A DNA stretch of 60,553 nt from Paulinella micropora (Eukaryota; Cercozoa; Imbricatea; Euglyphida), in contig BJOX01000359.1 in NCBI GenBank assembly GCA_009731375.1, forward strand, positions 303,163-363,715. The letters are read 5' to 3'. A model generated the notes under the pieces. The model had not been told where the DNA came from. It worked only from the letters and a program-made list of their open reading frames with translations, and did no database searches. Positions within the stretch are counted from its first letter, which is position 1. Every line of letters starts with the position of its first letter. The position numbers were made by a program, and so were the translations under genes. Below, piece after piece: positions 22,075-31,904 of the stretch.

Positions 22075-23400
22075 TTAGAGGCTATCGAATTTCAACCTGA
22101 GCGCCCTGGCTTCCTTCCAGGAAGCGCAGACGACGTCACTGTTGTCGACATAAAGCTTCATTGGGATAGACTTGTAGAGAAAGATGGACTCGAGGGCTCT
22201 AGCAAAACGATTCCAGCCGTCGGCGGCATAGACGCCCCCAAACCCGGGCACAAGAAGAACGAAGTACACAAGGTCGCCGGTGACGGGGTCTCTGCACGAA
22301 GAAACCTGTTGCCAGAAGAGCGAAGGCAGCAACGGGGTCTGGTTGTAAGCAGACTTGACATCTGCCCCAAAGACGACACAACCGGGACCGGCTTGGATGA
22401 TCCTAGCCATCTGCATTTCGTGCGTATAATACTCTACCCCATCATCCGTTCTCGGGCAAAGCTGATTGAAGGAGAGAAAACGGGGAAAGGAAAGGTCATT
22501 GATTAACCTCCTTTCTCCATTCTCAGGATGCCATTTATCTTTCGGGATGGCATGCTCACGCGTGACTATGGCTTGATGACTGCAAGCATTGTTCGGAAAG
22601 GGAGGCCTCGTGAACGGGCCCGCCATGAAGCCTTTCTCAACTGCTTTCATGTTGGCGTCATAGATCTGACTGTTGTCTTCCTCTGAGAGGGCACGAGCAA
22701 GAGAATAATCGCGTAAGAATTCTCCTGTGCCTCTATAGTGGGTGTCAGTGCCCGTAAGGAATCCCTCAAGCCAAACGACCTCTGCTTCCGGCAAGCAAAG
22801 CTTAGCAAGGCCCACGATATTGTCTACTTTGAAGACAGATTTATATGGTTTAATAACACCATTCCAAACCGGCAAAACCTCACGTTTGCCCGGCTGAAAC
22901 CTCTTGTCACCCTCATTGCAACCAAAGAAATGGATATTCCTACCTCTCCCCCTCTGAAACCTAAAGTCTACCAGAGCTATACCCCCGACCTGCAAGCCGC
23001 GAGAAGAGTCACGAACAAACCAAACACACGTGGTGTGAGGTTCGAAACACAAAAGCTCCACCTTGCCGTGAAACCCTATCAACGCAACCACTCTTGCCTG
23101 CCGTAGCCTAGGTATAAGGGAGGAAAGAGAAATAGAGGGAGAGGCAGGAAGGATGAAAGACCAGAAGGGAAAGTCATGCCACCAGGTGTTTCCACTCTCC
23201 AACTCTGACAACAGAGAAGGGAGGGAATCAACGGACACGATCCCAGCTGTCAACAGATCAGAAGGCACAGAGGGGGAGACTGAAATCCCAACACTGCACG
23301 ACAAAGAAGAGACCTTGGACGGGGGAAGAGAGCGAACCAAAGCGCCCATCTCTTCCTCAGCCTCAGTCTTGGCAATTTCCCAAATCCACCTAGGGAAAGG
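22075..23400 (-). CDS. Reverse transcriptase of the YR element
   Basis: Part of a long minus-strand frame ending at 22075. Visible RT landmarks: R-R-L-I-N-D-L-S-F-P, then F-G-A-D-V-K-S-A-Y-N with the first catalytic Asp, then V-P-G-F-G-G and L-Y-V-D-N-S-D-V-V at the active-site turn. The turn reads Tyr-Val-Asp-Asn instead of the usual Tyr-x-Asp-Asp, so the second Asp is replaced. The frame ends soon after, and the thumb continues in another frame. The upstream end is not defined: the frame runs back through the microsatellite at 23584–23975 as poly-Asn. Confidence 0.7.
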   Translation of the reverse strand, partial: PFPRWIWEIAKTEAEEEMGALVRSLPPSKVSSLSCSVGISVSPSVPSDLLTAGIVSVDSLPSLLSELESGNTWWHDFPFWSFILPASPSISLSSLIPRLRQARVVALIGFHGKVELLCFEPHTTCVWFVRDSSRGLQVGGIALVDFRFQRGRGRNIHFFGCNEGDKRFQPGKREVLPVWNGVIKPYKSVFKVDNIVGLAKLCLPEAEVVWLEGFLTGTDTHYRGTGEFLRDYSLARALSEEDNSQIYDANMKAVEKGFMAGPFTRPPFPNNACSHQAIVTREHAIPKDKWHPENGERRLINDLSFPRFLSFNQLCPRTDDGVEYYTHEMQMARIIQAGPGCVVFGADVKSAYNQTPLLPSLFWQQVSSCRDPVTGDLVYFVLLVPGFGGVYAADGWNRFARALESIFLYKSIPMKLYVDNSDVVCASWKEARALRLKFDSL

Positions 23401-23684
23401 GACGAAAAAGGAAGCAGAAGTGAGAGAGAGAAGCAGAGAGGCTTGAAGGGACCACATTGCCTTGCAAGCCACTCTGTTCATTACACAGCACCAGAGGCTG
23501 CTGAGCAGAAGAAGAACTGGAACCCACCAAGGGGAAACTACTAGAAGGAGCAATACAAGGGGAGGAAGACAGAGAAGATGAAGGTTGGATGTGTTGCTGT
23601 AGCTGTTGTTGAAACTGTAGACGTTGATGAGGTTGTTGAGGTTGAAGTTGTTGTTGTTGTAGTTGATGTTGTTGTTGTTGATGA

Positions 23685-23761
<77 letters not shown>

Positions 23762-23828
23762 ATGTTGTTGTTGTTGTTCTTGTTGATGTTGTCGTTGTTG
23801 TCGTTGTTGTCGTTTTTGTTGTTGTTGA

Positions 23829-23859
<31 letters not shown>

Positions 23860-23901
23860 CTTGATGTTGTTGTTGTTGTTGTAATTGTAGTTGTTGTTGT
23901 T

Positions 23902-23952
<51 letters not shown>

Positions 23953-24547
23953 GATGATGATGATGACGTTGCTGTTGTTGTTGGAGTTGCCAATGCTGAC
24001 TGGTTGCAAAGCTGATAGAAGGACAGGAAGAGAGAGACAAAAACGAACAAGGAGAGATAGAAGAAGAAGTAGGAGAAGAGACAGGACAAGTACCCAACAA
24101 AGGGGAGATAGGTGACACTTGCCCATCTAAGGAGGAGGTGTGAAGCATTGAAGCCTCTTTGGAAATGATAGAAGAAGCTGAAACGAAAGGGGCTGTAGAG
24201 GTAGATGAGCTATGCCCTACAGCTTGAACATGAACGGAAGAAAGAGCTGAGTCACTTCTTGACGATGGGGACGAGAGCTGGAAAAAAGTGGAGCCGGTGG
24301 GCCCAGTCATATTAGCAGGTGGCACCAAGGCCACAGTACGAGAAGATAAGGAGTCGAAGTTAGTGGGAAGCTTGCTGAAAGAAAGATTGCCTCCTTTAGC
24401 AACTTTGACCTTGGTCGCGTGCTTGCGCCCACCTGGATCCCACGTCCTGCGAGTTGAGTCAGAAAGGGAGAGAGCAGTGGAAGAGGAAGTCTCACCTGAG
24501 GAGACCTCCGGCTGATGTAAGCCGACCCTGAGAGCTACTTGCTCCAC
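23390..24547 (-). CDS. Ser/Thr- and Gln-rich N-terminal region
   Basis: 385-residue frame from an ATG at 24547. The first 190 residues are Ser/Thr-rich and unstructured. The microsatellite then encodes a long Gln tract with His. A Ser-rich end follows. It overlaps the RT frame, so it could be the true 5' part of the RT ORF joined by a frame change, or a separate linker ORF. No domain recognised. Confidence 0.4.
23584..23975. repeat. (GTT)n/(GAT)n microsatellite inside the YR element
   Basis: About 390 bp of GTT/GAT repeats. On the minus strand it reads as poly-Gln, poly-Asn or poly-Thr depending on frame, and stays open in all. Confidence 0.95.
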
Positions 24548-24574
24548 TGCGGAGCTTTCACTCCCAGGGCCCCA

Positions 24575-26104
24575 TCACTTGTTTGCCCTACGCTTTCCCC
24601 ACTTCTCGTTGCCACTGTCCGGGCAGTCCACTCGTTTGTGATTTTTGTTGTCAGGGCAGACCGGGCATTGGTGGAGGAAGCGGCAATCCTCCTTATAGCT
24701 ACAGTCGCGGCCGTCTGCCCAGTTGAAGCACACCTTCTTCGACCTCTGGTTCTGCTGTCTAGCTTGTCCACCACCACGGGTATTGTTCGCACTGCGTTGT
24801 TGTTGCTTGAGGACGCCTTGGCCAATGGACTGGTTGGAAGAATGAGAAGGGGGGGGGAGAGGCTCGAGGAAGGCTGTAGCTAACACAAAGGGAAGGGTGC
24901 CCTTATGCCATTGCCCTAACGAACTCCTACCGCGTACTGCCTTGTCCCATCTCATTGTCGACTGCAACGTGTTCTTTCTTACGATAAGCTCGAGGTAACG
25001 GTAATGCTCCCACATGTCTTCAGCGTGCTGAGGATGATGTCCGGAGTACAGGACGACGAGCCTACGAACTAAGTCTAAGAACTTCTCAACAGTAACAGAT
25101 TTGGGCTCCGACTCATGAGTTTCGCCAATGAGAGTTTTCTTTTTTGATGGCAGAAGCTCTTTGAGATTGATGTACTCTTTTCCCAACTTTATCTTTTTGA
25201 GTACGTCAAAATCTACATCTTCGGAACCCGGCAGACTCTGAAACTCTTGAGTCAATCTAGCCTTCTCATCTCCGGAAACAGATGTCGAAAAGCCAAGTGC
25301 TGCGAGCAAGGAGGAGGAGTCAATACCTTTTTCGTTGGCTGCCTCCTTGATTTTGCGTTCCAGCTCCTCGTTGGTCTCTTGCAACTCTGAGAGCACAGAA
25401 GCATCGAAGCGGACAGTTCTGCCTTTGTTCCCAATTTGACGAGCATTGGCAAGCTTCGCCTTTAGCTCCTCTTGTTTCCGCAGAGCATCATCGATGGCAT
25501 TCTGAAGTTCGATCTCTTGCTTCGTGCCTTTTTTCTTTTTCTTGCTTCGAGGCTGACCGGCCTCCGGCTCTAAGTCATCCTCGTCATCGTCTTTCTGCTC
25601 TTGTTTCTCAACAAGCTCGGCTTGGACAATGAAGGGCCACTCAACTCCCTTCTCTACGATCTGAGATGCTATTGCTGAAGCGACAACCCCCTTACTGGAA
25701 TTCCCTTTGACTTCTCTTACCTCAGTAAAGTATTCGTTATACAACTTTCGCAGATTTGTAGCGTTGTATAAGTTCTCGAGGTGAGTCGCAATTGCTTTAG
25801 CTTTCTGCTTTTTGGCCTTAGCCTCGTTGCTACCGTTGCTATTCCCCAGAATGCCATTCACGTCTCTGATTGACTTAATAAAATCATCACGTGAGACATT
25901 AGCATTCAAGGGAATCTTAGTAAATTTCAGCTCGACAACCTGGTCGGTATTCGAGTCCCAAATCACTTCCCCTGATGCATTCAAATACTTCCACTTCTTG
26001 GATTCATCTTCCATACGAATCAAACCACGGGGGACTTGCACAGAGCATTGATTTCCCTCTGTGTTGAGGCGAATAGTAGCCTGTTTATCAGTGAAACTCA
26101 TCAC
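24575..26104 (-). CDS. Gag-like protein with CCCH zinc finger
   Basis: Intact 509-residue frame. The N-terminus is globular (T-D-K-Q-A-T-I-R-L). A charged coiled-coil-like middle follows (about 200–310), rich in Lys/Glu with K-K-K-K-K-G-T-K. A Cys/His cluster lies near 460–495 (C-F-N-W-A-D-G-R-D-C-S-Y, then C-R-F-L-H-Q-C-P-V-C). Coiled coil plus C-terminal zinc finger fits a Gag that packages RNA. First gene of the element on the minus strand, about 170 bp after repeat A1. Confidence 0.7.
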   Translation of the reverse strand: MMSFTDKQATIRLNTEGNQCSVQVPRGLIRMEDESKKWKYLNASGEVIWDSNTDQVVELKFTKIPLNANVSRDDFIKSIRDVNGILGNSNGSNEAKAKKQKAKAIATHLENLYNATNLRKLYNEYFTEVREVKGNSSKGVVASAIASQIVEKGVEWPFIVQAELVEKQEQKDDDEDDLEPEAGQPRSKKKKKGTKQEIELQNAIDDALRKQEELKAKLANARQIGNKGRTVRFDASVLSELQETNEELERKIKEAANEKGIDSSSLLAALGFSTSVSGDEKARLTQEFQSLPGSEDVDFDVLKKIKLGKEYINLKELLPSKKKTLIGETHESEPKSVTVEKFLDLVRRLVVLYSGHHPQHAEDMWEHYRYLELIVRKNTLQSTMRWDKAVRGRSSLGQWHKGTLPFVLATAFLEPLPPPSHSSNQSIGQGVLKQQQRSANNTRGGGQARQQNQRSKKVCFNWADGRDCSYKEDCRFLHQCPVCPDNKNHKRVDCPDSGNEKWGKRRANK

Positions 26105-26275
26105 GACCCCGGTGATTCGTACGGTTCCCCGGTGATTCGTACGGTTTCAGAATTTTGTTCAAATCTGTGAAATAAATCATCGTCTTGAACGTGATATGCT
26201 GCAAGAGTTGAAACAATGCTACCAACTTTGATTTTCTTTTCAATAGCATGCATTGAAGATAGTTTCTCTGACGCG
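26105..26275 (-). other. Leader between A1 and gag with a 20-bp tandem duplication
   Basis: The word CCCCGGTGATTCGTACGGTT occurs twice (26106–26125 and 26127–26146) just before the gag ATG. No coding sequence. Confidence 0.7.
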
Positions 26276-26449
26276 TCTTTCGATCTTCCCAACTTTCCAA
26301 CCTAGGCCTAACCAGACGCCGGATCAAACACGGGCCGGCTCCGCCGGCACGGCTACGCCGCGCCGACCGGACTACCGTAAAAGCGAAACGTCTCCTTGGA
26401 ACTTTAACGGCGGTTACCTCCGGGCGAAGCCCGGAGCAAACCAGTAATT
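26276..26449 (-). repeat. Split direct repeat A1
   Basis: 174-bp partner of A2, at the 5' end of the element on the minus strand. Confidence 0.9.
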
Positions 26450-26582
26450 GCGTTTCCGCAAAAAAGACAGGCCGGCCCGTCCAAAAAAAGGTTGCGTTTC
26501 CGCAAAAAAGACAGGCCGGCCCGTCCAAAAAAAGGTTGCGTTTCCCGTGATCTTTCAGGCCGGCCCCGCCGCTAAAAAATTG
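26450..26582. repeat. 44-bp tandem repeat, about three units
   Basis: Two near-identical 44-bp units (26450–26493, 26494–26537) and one degenerate unit, each starting GCGTTTCC and containing AGGCCGGCCC. They abut A1 directly. Confidence 0.9.
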
Positions 26583-26883
26583 GCTAGATTTCCGTGAAGT
26601 GATCACGGATGTCAACAGTAACGCCATACGATCCCAAGGATCCGTGTGTGCAAGCGTTGCTAACGACACCTGGGGGGTAATTCCTACTACATGTAGCGTC
26701 TGAATACATAGTAGGATCCCAAGATCTTTTGGTACACTTTGTCCCTCTTGCAAGTAACTTCCAAGGAAGAGTGCGTGATAAGGATTTGGTCGATGTTTTG
26801 AAAATGGAGGCCAGTGTAATGAACAGATGGGGGCATGATGCGCCCACCTTTGCTCTTACAGCCTACACACCAAATGACCTAGG

Positions 26884-28871
26884 GTGAAAACTTTGGCTCC
26901 CATGCAGATAAGGAGGATGATAGCGAGGACGTTCGTGTCTTTGCACATCTGTGAACTGCAAATGGTGGGGCATGCGAGGTTTGAAAACGCGGATGAGGAA
27001 TTTTTACCGACTCCTGTTCCTTCGGAACAGTTTGATATCGGATTTCTCATGACGGGTACGGAGCTTAAGGACGAGTGGTCTCAGGATTTTTACCTGTCTG
27101 TAAGGGATGATGCTGGGAAAGCAGAAACCTTTAACATGGTGAAAGCTGGGGACTTCTTCAGGGGTGAAGTTTGGCCTGTGGTGTCCGAATCCTTCTCTGG
27201 CATTGCGTAGAAATGGAATACTGCGAAAGAGAACATGGAGCATGCAAAATGGATGCAGGATACCAAGGTGTAGAACAAGGCCACGTCGGACACGGTGGAT
27301 TTGGTCAGTTTGGAGGCTTTAATTGGTAAACTGGCCACGATCAAAACGCAACATGCCTTGTCAAGCTATGCAATCAGACAGTTGCAGCAGATGACGAGGG
27401 AGGCTGATGCGGCGGCACTCGCTCAGACCTATGGTCGTCACGTCTACTGCCACGGTGGCGGATGCTAATCTGCTGGCTATGGCAAGAGAGCAGGCTCATG
27501 TGTGCTACTACCGTTTTCTCTTATACCTGATGGAGGTCGTAAAGACTGTGGAGGTATGCATTGAAAGATATACAGCATGGGAAAAGAGATATGCGGTGGT
27601 TAAAAAGCGGGAGGAGGAGGATCCACGGATCCCAATGCGCGGTATCAAAACGAGAGGAAGAGGACGACACCTTTCCTTGAGAAATTTGACGCCGTTGCAT
27701 TCGCACCAGGATCAAAGGGGGATCAAAAACCGACAATTTGGTTTACTCGTCAGGTGAACTGTCGGTCTTACATGAACTCCCCATGGTTGCGGAGGGGAAT
27801 AAACTCTCTCTGTAAGATGATGGAAGAGAGTAGTTTCGAATCCCCTTTGACCCTGGTAGACATCCTTCGGCGTTGTACGGAGCCGGACTTGATGAAGGCG
27901 TTTTCTTTCGAAAGTATCCAGGGGATGCAGAAAGAAGTTGCGGAACGGGATACTTTTTCGGATACGGGAAGCATCAAACAGTCGAAGTTACATGTGATGA
28001 TGCACGCACTCATTGGTTTGCTCGTGGCTCAGGGGAGTCATGGGATTTAACTAGTGAGGTCATGCTGACTGGACACATTTATTGGTTTGCTCGTGGCTCA
28101 GGGGAGTCATGGGATTTAACTAGTGAGGTCATGCTGACTGGACACATTTCCACGGTGATTGGTAATGCGTTGGCATTGACAAAGAAAAAACCGTTGAGAG
28201 TCCGAAGGGGATTTCGGGAGCAACTGGATTCGCTGAAGAAGGACAACGCGTTCTTCATGAATGCAAAAACGTTCACCCATCATGTGATGGCGAGGATTTA
28301 TCAGCACGACCCATGCGTTTACCGGGCGATTATCGGTGGTTGGCCGCATAACCTGTGGCAGTTGACGATCCCGGACAATGTCGACTTTACCACGAATCAG
28401 GCCCCAGCATGGAAGGAATTTGCTGACAAATATAAGTCCGGTAAGGATATGTGGAAGGACTTCCTCAAGGCGGAAAGGGCGTGGGAAGATACCCTGCCTA
28501 CCCCGGTTGGACTCAGTGCTTTGGCACAGGTGGCTATCCAGACGGGGGGAGGGGCTGCGAGGCGCCGTATTCAGAAAGTCCCGAAAGGGGGTTACGGTAA
28601 ACCGAGTAAGCAGGTGGAGGAGGAAGAGGAGAGCGATGAACGCATTGCTCCCCCTTCTGGATTGAAGCCGAGGAAGGCTGCCTCTACCTCGAGTTCGGAA
28701 GGACGTCGCCACTGCTGGGACTATTACTTCAAGGGCTACCAATGCCCGAAGAAGGCGGATTGCCGTGGCATTCACTCGGACAAGGATAAGAATTGGAGGG
28801 CCGTGGAGGAATCGTTGAGGGGACAACGAAGGCGCTCCGATTTGGGATGTTCTGAGGGCCATCCGGAATAA
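26884..28871 (+). pseudogene. Gag-like retroelement gene, broken
   Basis: Plus-strand remains in several frames with stops. A part near 27690–28050 has a helical, capsid-like look (L-V-D-I-L-R-R-C). From about 28150 one frame continues to 28871 with W-K-E-F-A-D-K-Y and ends in a Cys/His cluster (H-C-W-D-Y-Y-F-K-G-Y-Q-C, then C-R-G-I-H) like a CCCH finger. Stops near 27210 and 27475, frame changes, and a 69-bp tandem duplication at 28012–28149 show decay. Likely the Gag of the element that continues at 28876. Confidence 0.5.
28012..28149 (+). repeat. 69-bp perfect tandem duplication
   Basis: Units 28012–28080 and 28081–28149 are identical. The length is divisible by three, so it adds 23 residues without a frame change. 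Confidence 0.95.
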
Positions 28872-28875
28872 GGAC

Positions 28876-30200
28876 CAACTGACCATCAAAGACAAGAAGG
28901 TCCGGGATCTGGTCAAACAACGCTTGAAAGCGTTCGATCAGACGGCTGAGGCCCTTCGAGGAGGTGGTAAAGGAGGCCGTGCTGGCCGTAGTGGAAAAGG
29001 CGGCTTCAAGGGTAAGAAGCGGAGCAAGAAGCAATGGAAGACCCAGCCGTTCAAAAACGCAAAAGTGACGGCTGCCTCCAAGGAGGAAGTGCAAGGGGAG
29101 GATTCCGGGGAGGAAACCTCTGCAGTGGTCGAAGAGGAAGCTCCAGCTGGTAGCAGCCCCTTGAATGATGGCGGGGGAGGGAGGGGAAAAGCGGATTCGT
29201 CCGTGAGTACTCAAGCGGATGGTGTGTTGCTTCAGGGGAGGAGCGGGACTTTGTCGTCAGTGACTTCGATTAGGCCTGGGAGGCTGGGAGTCGAAGTGGA
29301 GTCCGCAGGTATCCCTTCTCGTGGAAGTCGGCCTTTGACACATGGAATGTATGATTCTGTGATGCAGGTAACGATTAAACGGGGAAAGCGTGGTGACAAC
29401 AAGGAGGAAGTGGGGCCCGAGAAGGCCAGACAAGTTAATATTATAAATAAAAAAGTTGTTACTATCGCACCGCGAAAATCGAATACTACTCCAAAGATTT
29501 TACCGGTTCCGACGGTTAGGTTTGAAAAAAACATTTCAATTATCCCGGAGCCCAATTGGGAGGCGAAGCCGGTACCATTACGGGTGAGGAAGATTAAGGC
29601 GGTGAAGAAGACGGCTAATCTGAAAACCGGGGGGGGGGGTGCTTTCGGGGAGGAATTCATCCGGAGCGGACTGTCGGATCGGAAAGATTTGAATAATAGT
29701 TTTGTTCTTTTATCTGACTTGAAGGAGCGCCTCGAGGCGATTGAGATGCCGGAACATGCGTTGTGCATTACTCAGGTCTACTGCGTGGACCTGGAGAGTG
29801 CATGCGATGTGGCAAATGATACGTTGGCTAACATTAATATCGCGGGCGCGGAATTCATTGCGTCTAATCGGGCGTGGTTGGAAAGAAATATGTTGCCTAT
29901 TAAGGGAAGCATAGAAGGGGTGAAGGGAAGGCAAGGGCGGAGGTTACGGGAACAATGGTCTTGGCTATTGAACTCTACTCCGGTAAGTCCTTTGACATCC
30001 AGTTCTATGTCTGTCCGGAGTATTCGGGAGGGTTGCTGATTGGATTCAAGCAACTCAATAAGATGAATACATTAATTGATTGCCGGTCAGGTTTGGTTCA
30101 CTACGGAATTAGTGATGATGACGCGGAGGATATGGTGAGAGGCCGGTCGGCGGTCCCTTTTTTCCATACGGATACTTACGCGGTGTCATACAATAACTAT
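28876..30200 (+). pseudogene. Gag–protease region, C-terminally truncated
   Basis: A Gly/Lys/Arg-rich, low-complexity frame runs to 30039. In an overlapping frame, 29955 to about 30200 looks like the C-terminal half of a retropepsin: I-E-L-Y-S-G-K-S-F, then G-L-L-I-G-F-K-Q-L and L-I-D-C-R-S-G-L-V-H-Y-G, the pattern before and after the second strand pair of Ty3/gypsy-type proteases. The active-site D-S/T-G is not seen in this frame. Coding character stops near 30200, where minus-strand gag sequence begins, so the expected downstream RT has been lost here. Confidence 0.45.
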
Positions 30201-30204
30201 GGGC

Positions 30205-31298
30205 TGGATTTTTCTGGTAGAAGCACGGGCTCGTGCATTCAAAAAACCGATGACGTGGAGTGCAGTTACCACAGGCAAAGCAGCACTTGCCCTTTCCCTG
30301 GTCCTTCTGACCATCCCGTTGAGAACCATTGCCCCGGACACCCACATTGCCCTTGTTCCCATTCCCCTTTCCTTTCCCATTACCCTTGCCTTCACCACGT
30401 TGACCACCAGCTCCCTTCTCCTGGCCGTAGACATCCGCAAAGGTCACAAACAGTGAGCTGTCCCCTGACTGCGCCTGCTTTGCACCCCCCCGGGGGGCCC
30501 GGGCCTCCCACATCCGCACTTCCTTGAGAAAGCTTACCCGAAAGGTGTCAAAAGTCAAGCCAACAGTACGCATCTGCGTGCGGTAGATCTCCTCCCAAGA
30601 CTTGACCCCAGACAGGCCTAGGGCATTCAACATGATGCCCAAGCGCGTCATGGGCCCTATGTCATCACCACCATCCGCATGACTATCACAACGCCTCACG
30701 AACTCCGTCAGTTGGGAAGGTAGATCCTTCTGCAAGTTAAAGCGAAAGTTGGTCAAGTAGCATTGTTCAGCGAGCAACTCCTCCTGAGTGCTCCCTCCGT
30801 AGCGATCCGCCAGGCACTTCACCAGCTCATACGGATCCGTTGGCCTCTTCTCAACAAGGGCCTAGCCAGTAGCTTGGCTGGACCAGACAGACACAGATAG
30901 ATAAAGGAGAAGACCTCCTGTCTCGCTCGCATCACCCCATCCTCCTCGATGTCGGACAGCACAACATGCTTGGCGTCCCCAGGTAGCTGCGACCTTGTCG
31001 AAGTCTTCCCCGATTCCGCACGCTTCCGGTCTTGCTCCCTCTCCACCATTAACTTCCGTTTCTTGTAATAAAGTAGACACTCATCCGATTTTAGTAGTAG
31101 ATGCTCCCGGTGTTTCCCAGCGAGGTAGTTAGTGATCTCGTGGTAGGAGTCCCTCCACTTCCTAGTCCCATAATCCCCACTCAACCGGTGCTCCTTTGCC
31201 ACGGTGAGAATTGTCGACGACGACTTCTCTGAAGACGCAGATTCAAACGCAGAAACGCTCATAACACTGATGGAATGAATGAATATATTAATCCTCAC
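30205..31298 (-). pseudogene. Gag with zinc knuckle, two frames
   Basis: Minus-strand Gag. The N-terminal part (31298–30819) is helical with R-K-W-R-D-S-Y-H. The frame changes near 30822. The C-terminal part then has R-F-N-L-Q-K-D-L-P-S-Q-L, a Gly/Lys/Asn-rich linker and a Cys/His cluster C-C-F-A-C-G-N-C, F-F-E-C and S-P-C. This is the fold order of copia/gypsy Gag. It faces away from the copia ORFs that begin at 31860 and its 3' end collides with the protease remnant, so it is a separate inserted or rearranged piece. Confidence 0.55.
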
Positions 31299-31596
31299 GG
31301 AACAGGTTAATAGCTGTAAGTGTAGAACAGTTGATATCCGGAAGTGACCACTTTGTGGTTCTCAGGAATTGCGAGAACTGAAATACTTTAATGGTGATAA
31401 CAAGAATAGATTAAGCTAATTGCAAGACGAATAATAAAGCAATATATGACTGTCACTCTAGCTGATTATGGTATGAGCAACCAATAATATGGTAAAGTTA
31501 CCGTCTATCAGACAATGGATGCCAATTAATCAGTACTGACTGACCGGCCGGATTATTTAGATGACTTATTTACTAATTAACAGTACAACCGTACCA
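31299..31596. other. AT-rich spacer, possible LTR
   Basis: About 300 bp of AT-rich sequence between two minus-strand frames. Its position before gag would fit a 5' LTR or leader on the minus strand. I find no second copy in the window to confirm this. Confidence 0.3.
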
Positions 31597-31845
31597 TCAG
31601 TCCACCTCCATGTTATGTTCTTCCATGGCGCAGGCCATAATCTGAGCCGACCGCCCCCGAATTAAGTCCTCCACCGTCGCCTTCTCCCATCGTCGAACAA
31701 CCTTCCTAGCCTTTCCCGCCAATCCGCGGTACTCGGGTTGGAAATCCTTATAATAACGCCGGGTGATGATATGGCTTCGGTATAACCAGCTGCACCTTTG
31801 CGCTTCGCGCAATCGCATGCGGATCACCGACACCCCCCGAGCCAA
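31597..31845 (-). CDS. Small basic ORF, unknown
   Basis: 82 residues from ATG at 31845, rich in Arg and Lys (R-G-L-A-G-K-A-R-K-V-V-R-R). It could be the last part of an upstream retroelement ORF or a short gag exon. No family recognised. Confidence 0.3.
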   Translation of the reverse strand: MARGVSVIRMRLREAQRCSWLYRSHIITRRYYKDFQPEYRGLAGKARKVVRRWEKATVEDLIRGRSAQIMACAMEEHNMEVD

Positions 31846-31904
31846 GTCATAAGGGGAGGGATTGCCCGGATTTCAAACAGAAGTTCGCATATCTACTCAA
31901 GCGT

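Larger units (their letters stand above)
19049..26449 (-). mobile_element. Tyrosine-recombinase retrotransposon (Ngaro/PAT-like)
   Basis: On the minus strand the order is repeat A1, gag, Q/N-rich ORF, RT, RNase H-like, tyrosine recombinase, repeat B1, repeat A2, spacer, repeat B2. Split direct repeats of the form A1–ORFs–B1A2–B2 are the hallmark of Ngaro and PAT-type elements, in contrast to the inverted repeats of DIRS-1. A copies (174 bp) and B copies (227 bp) each match with only a few substitutions, so the element is fairly young. Several frameshifts in the RT/RNase H part suggest this copy is no longer autonomous. Confidence 0.8.
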
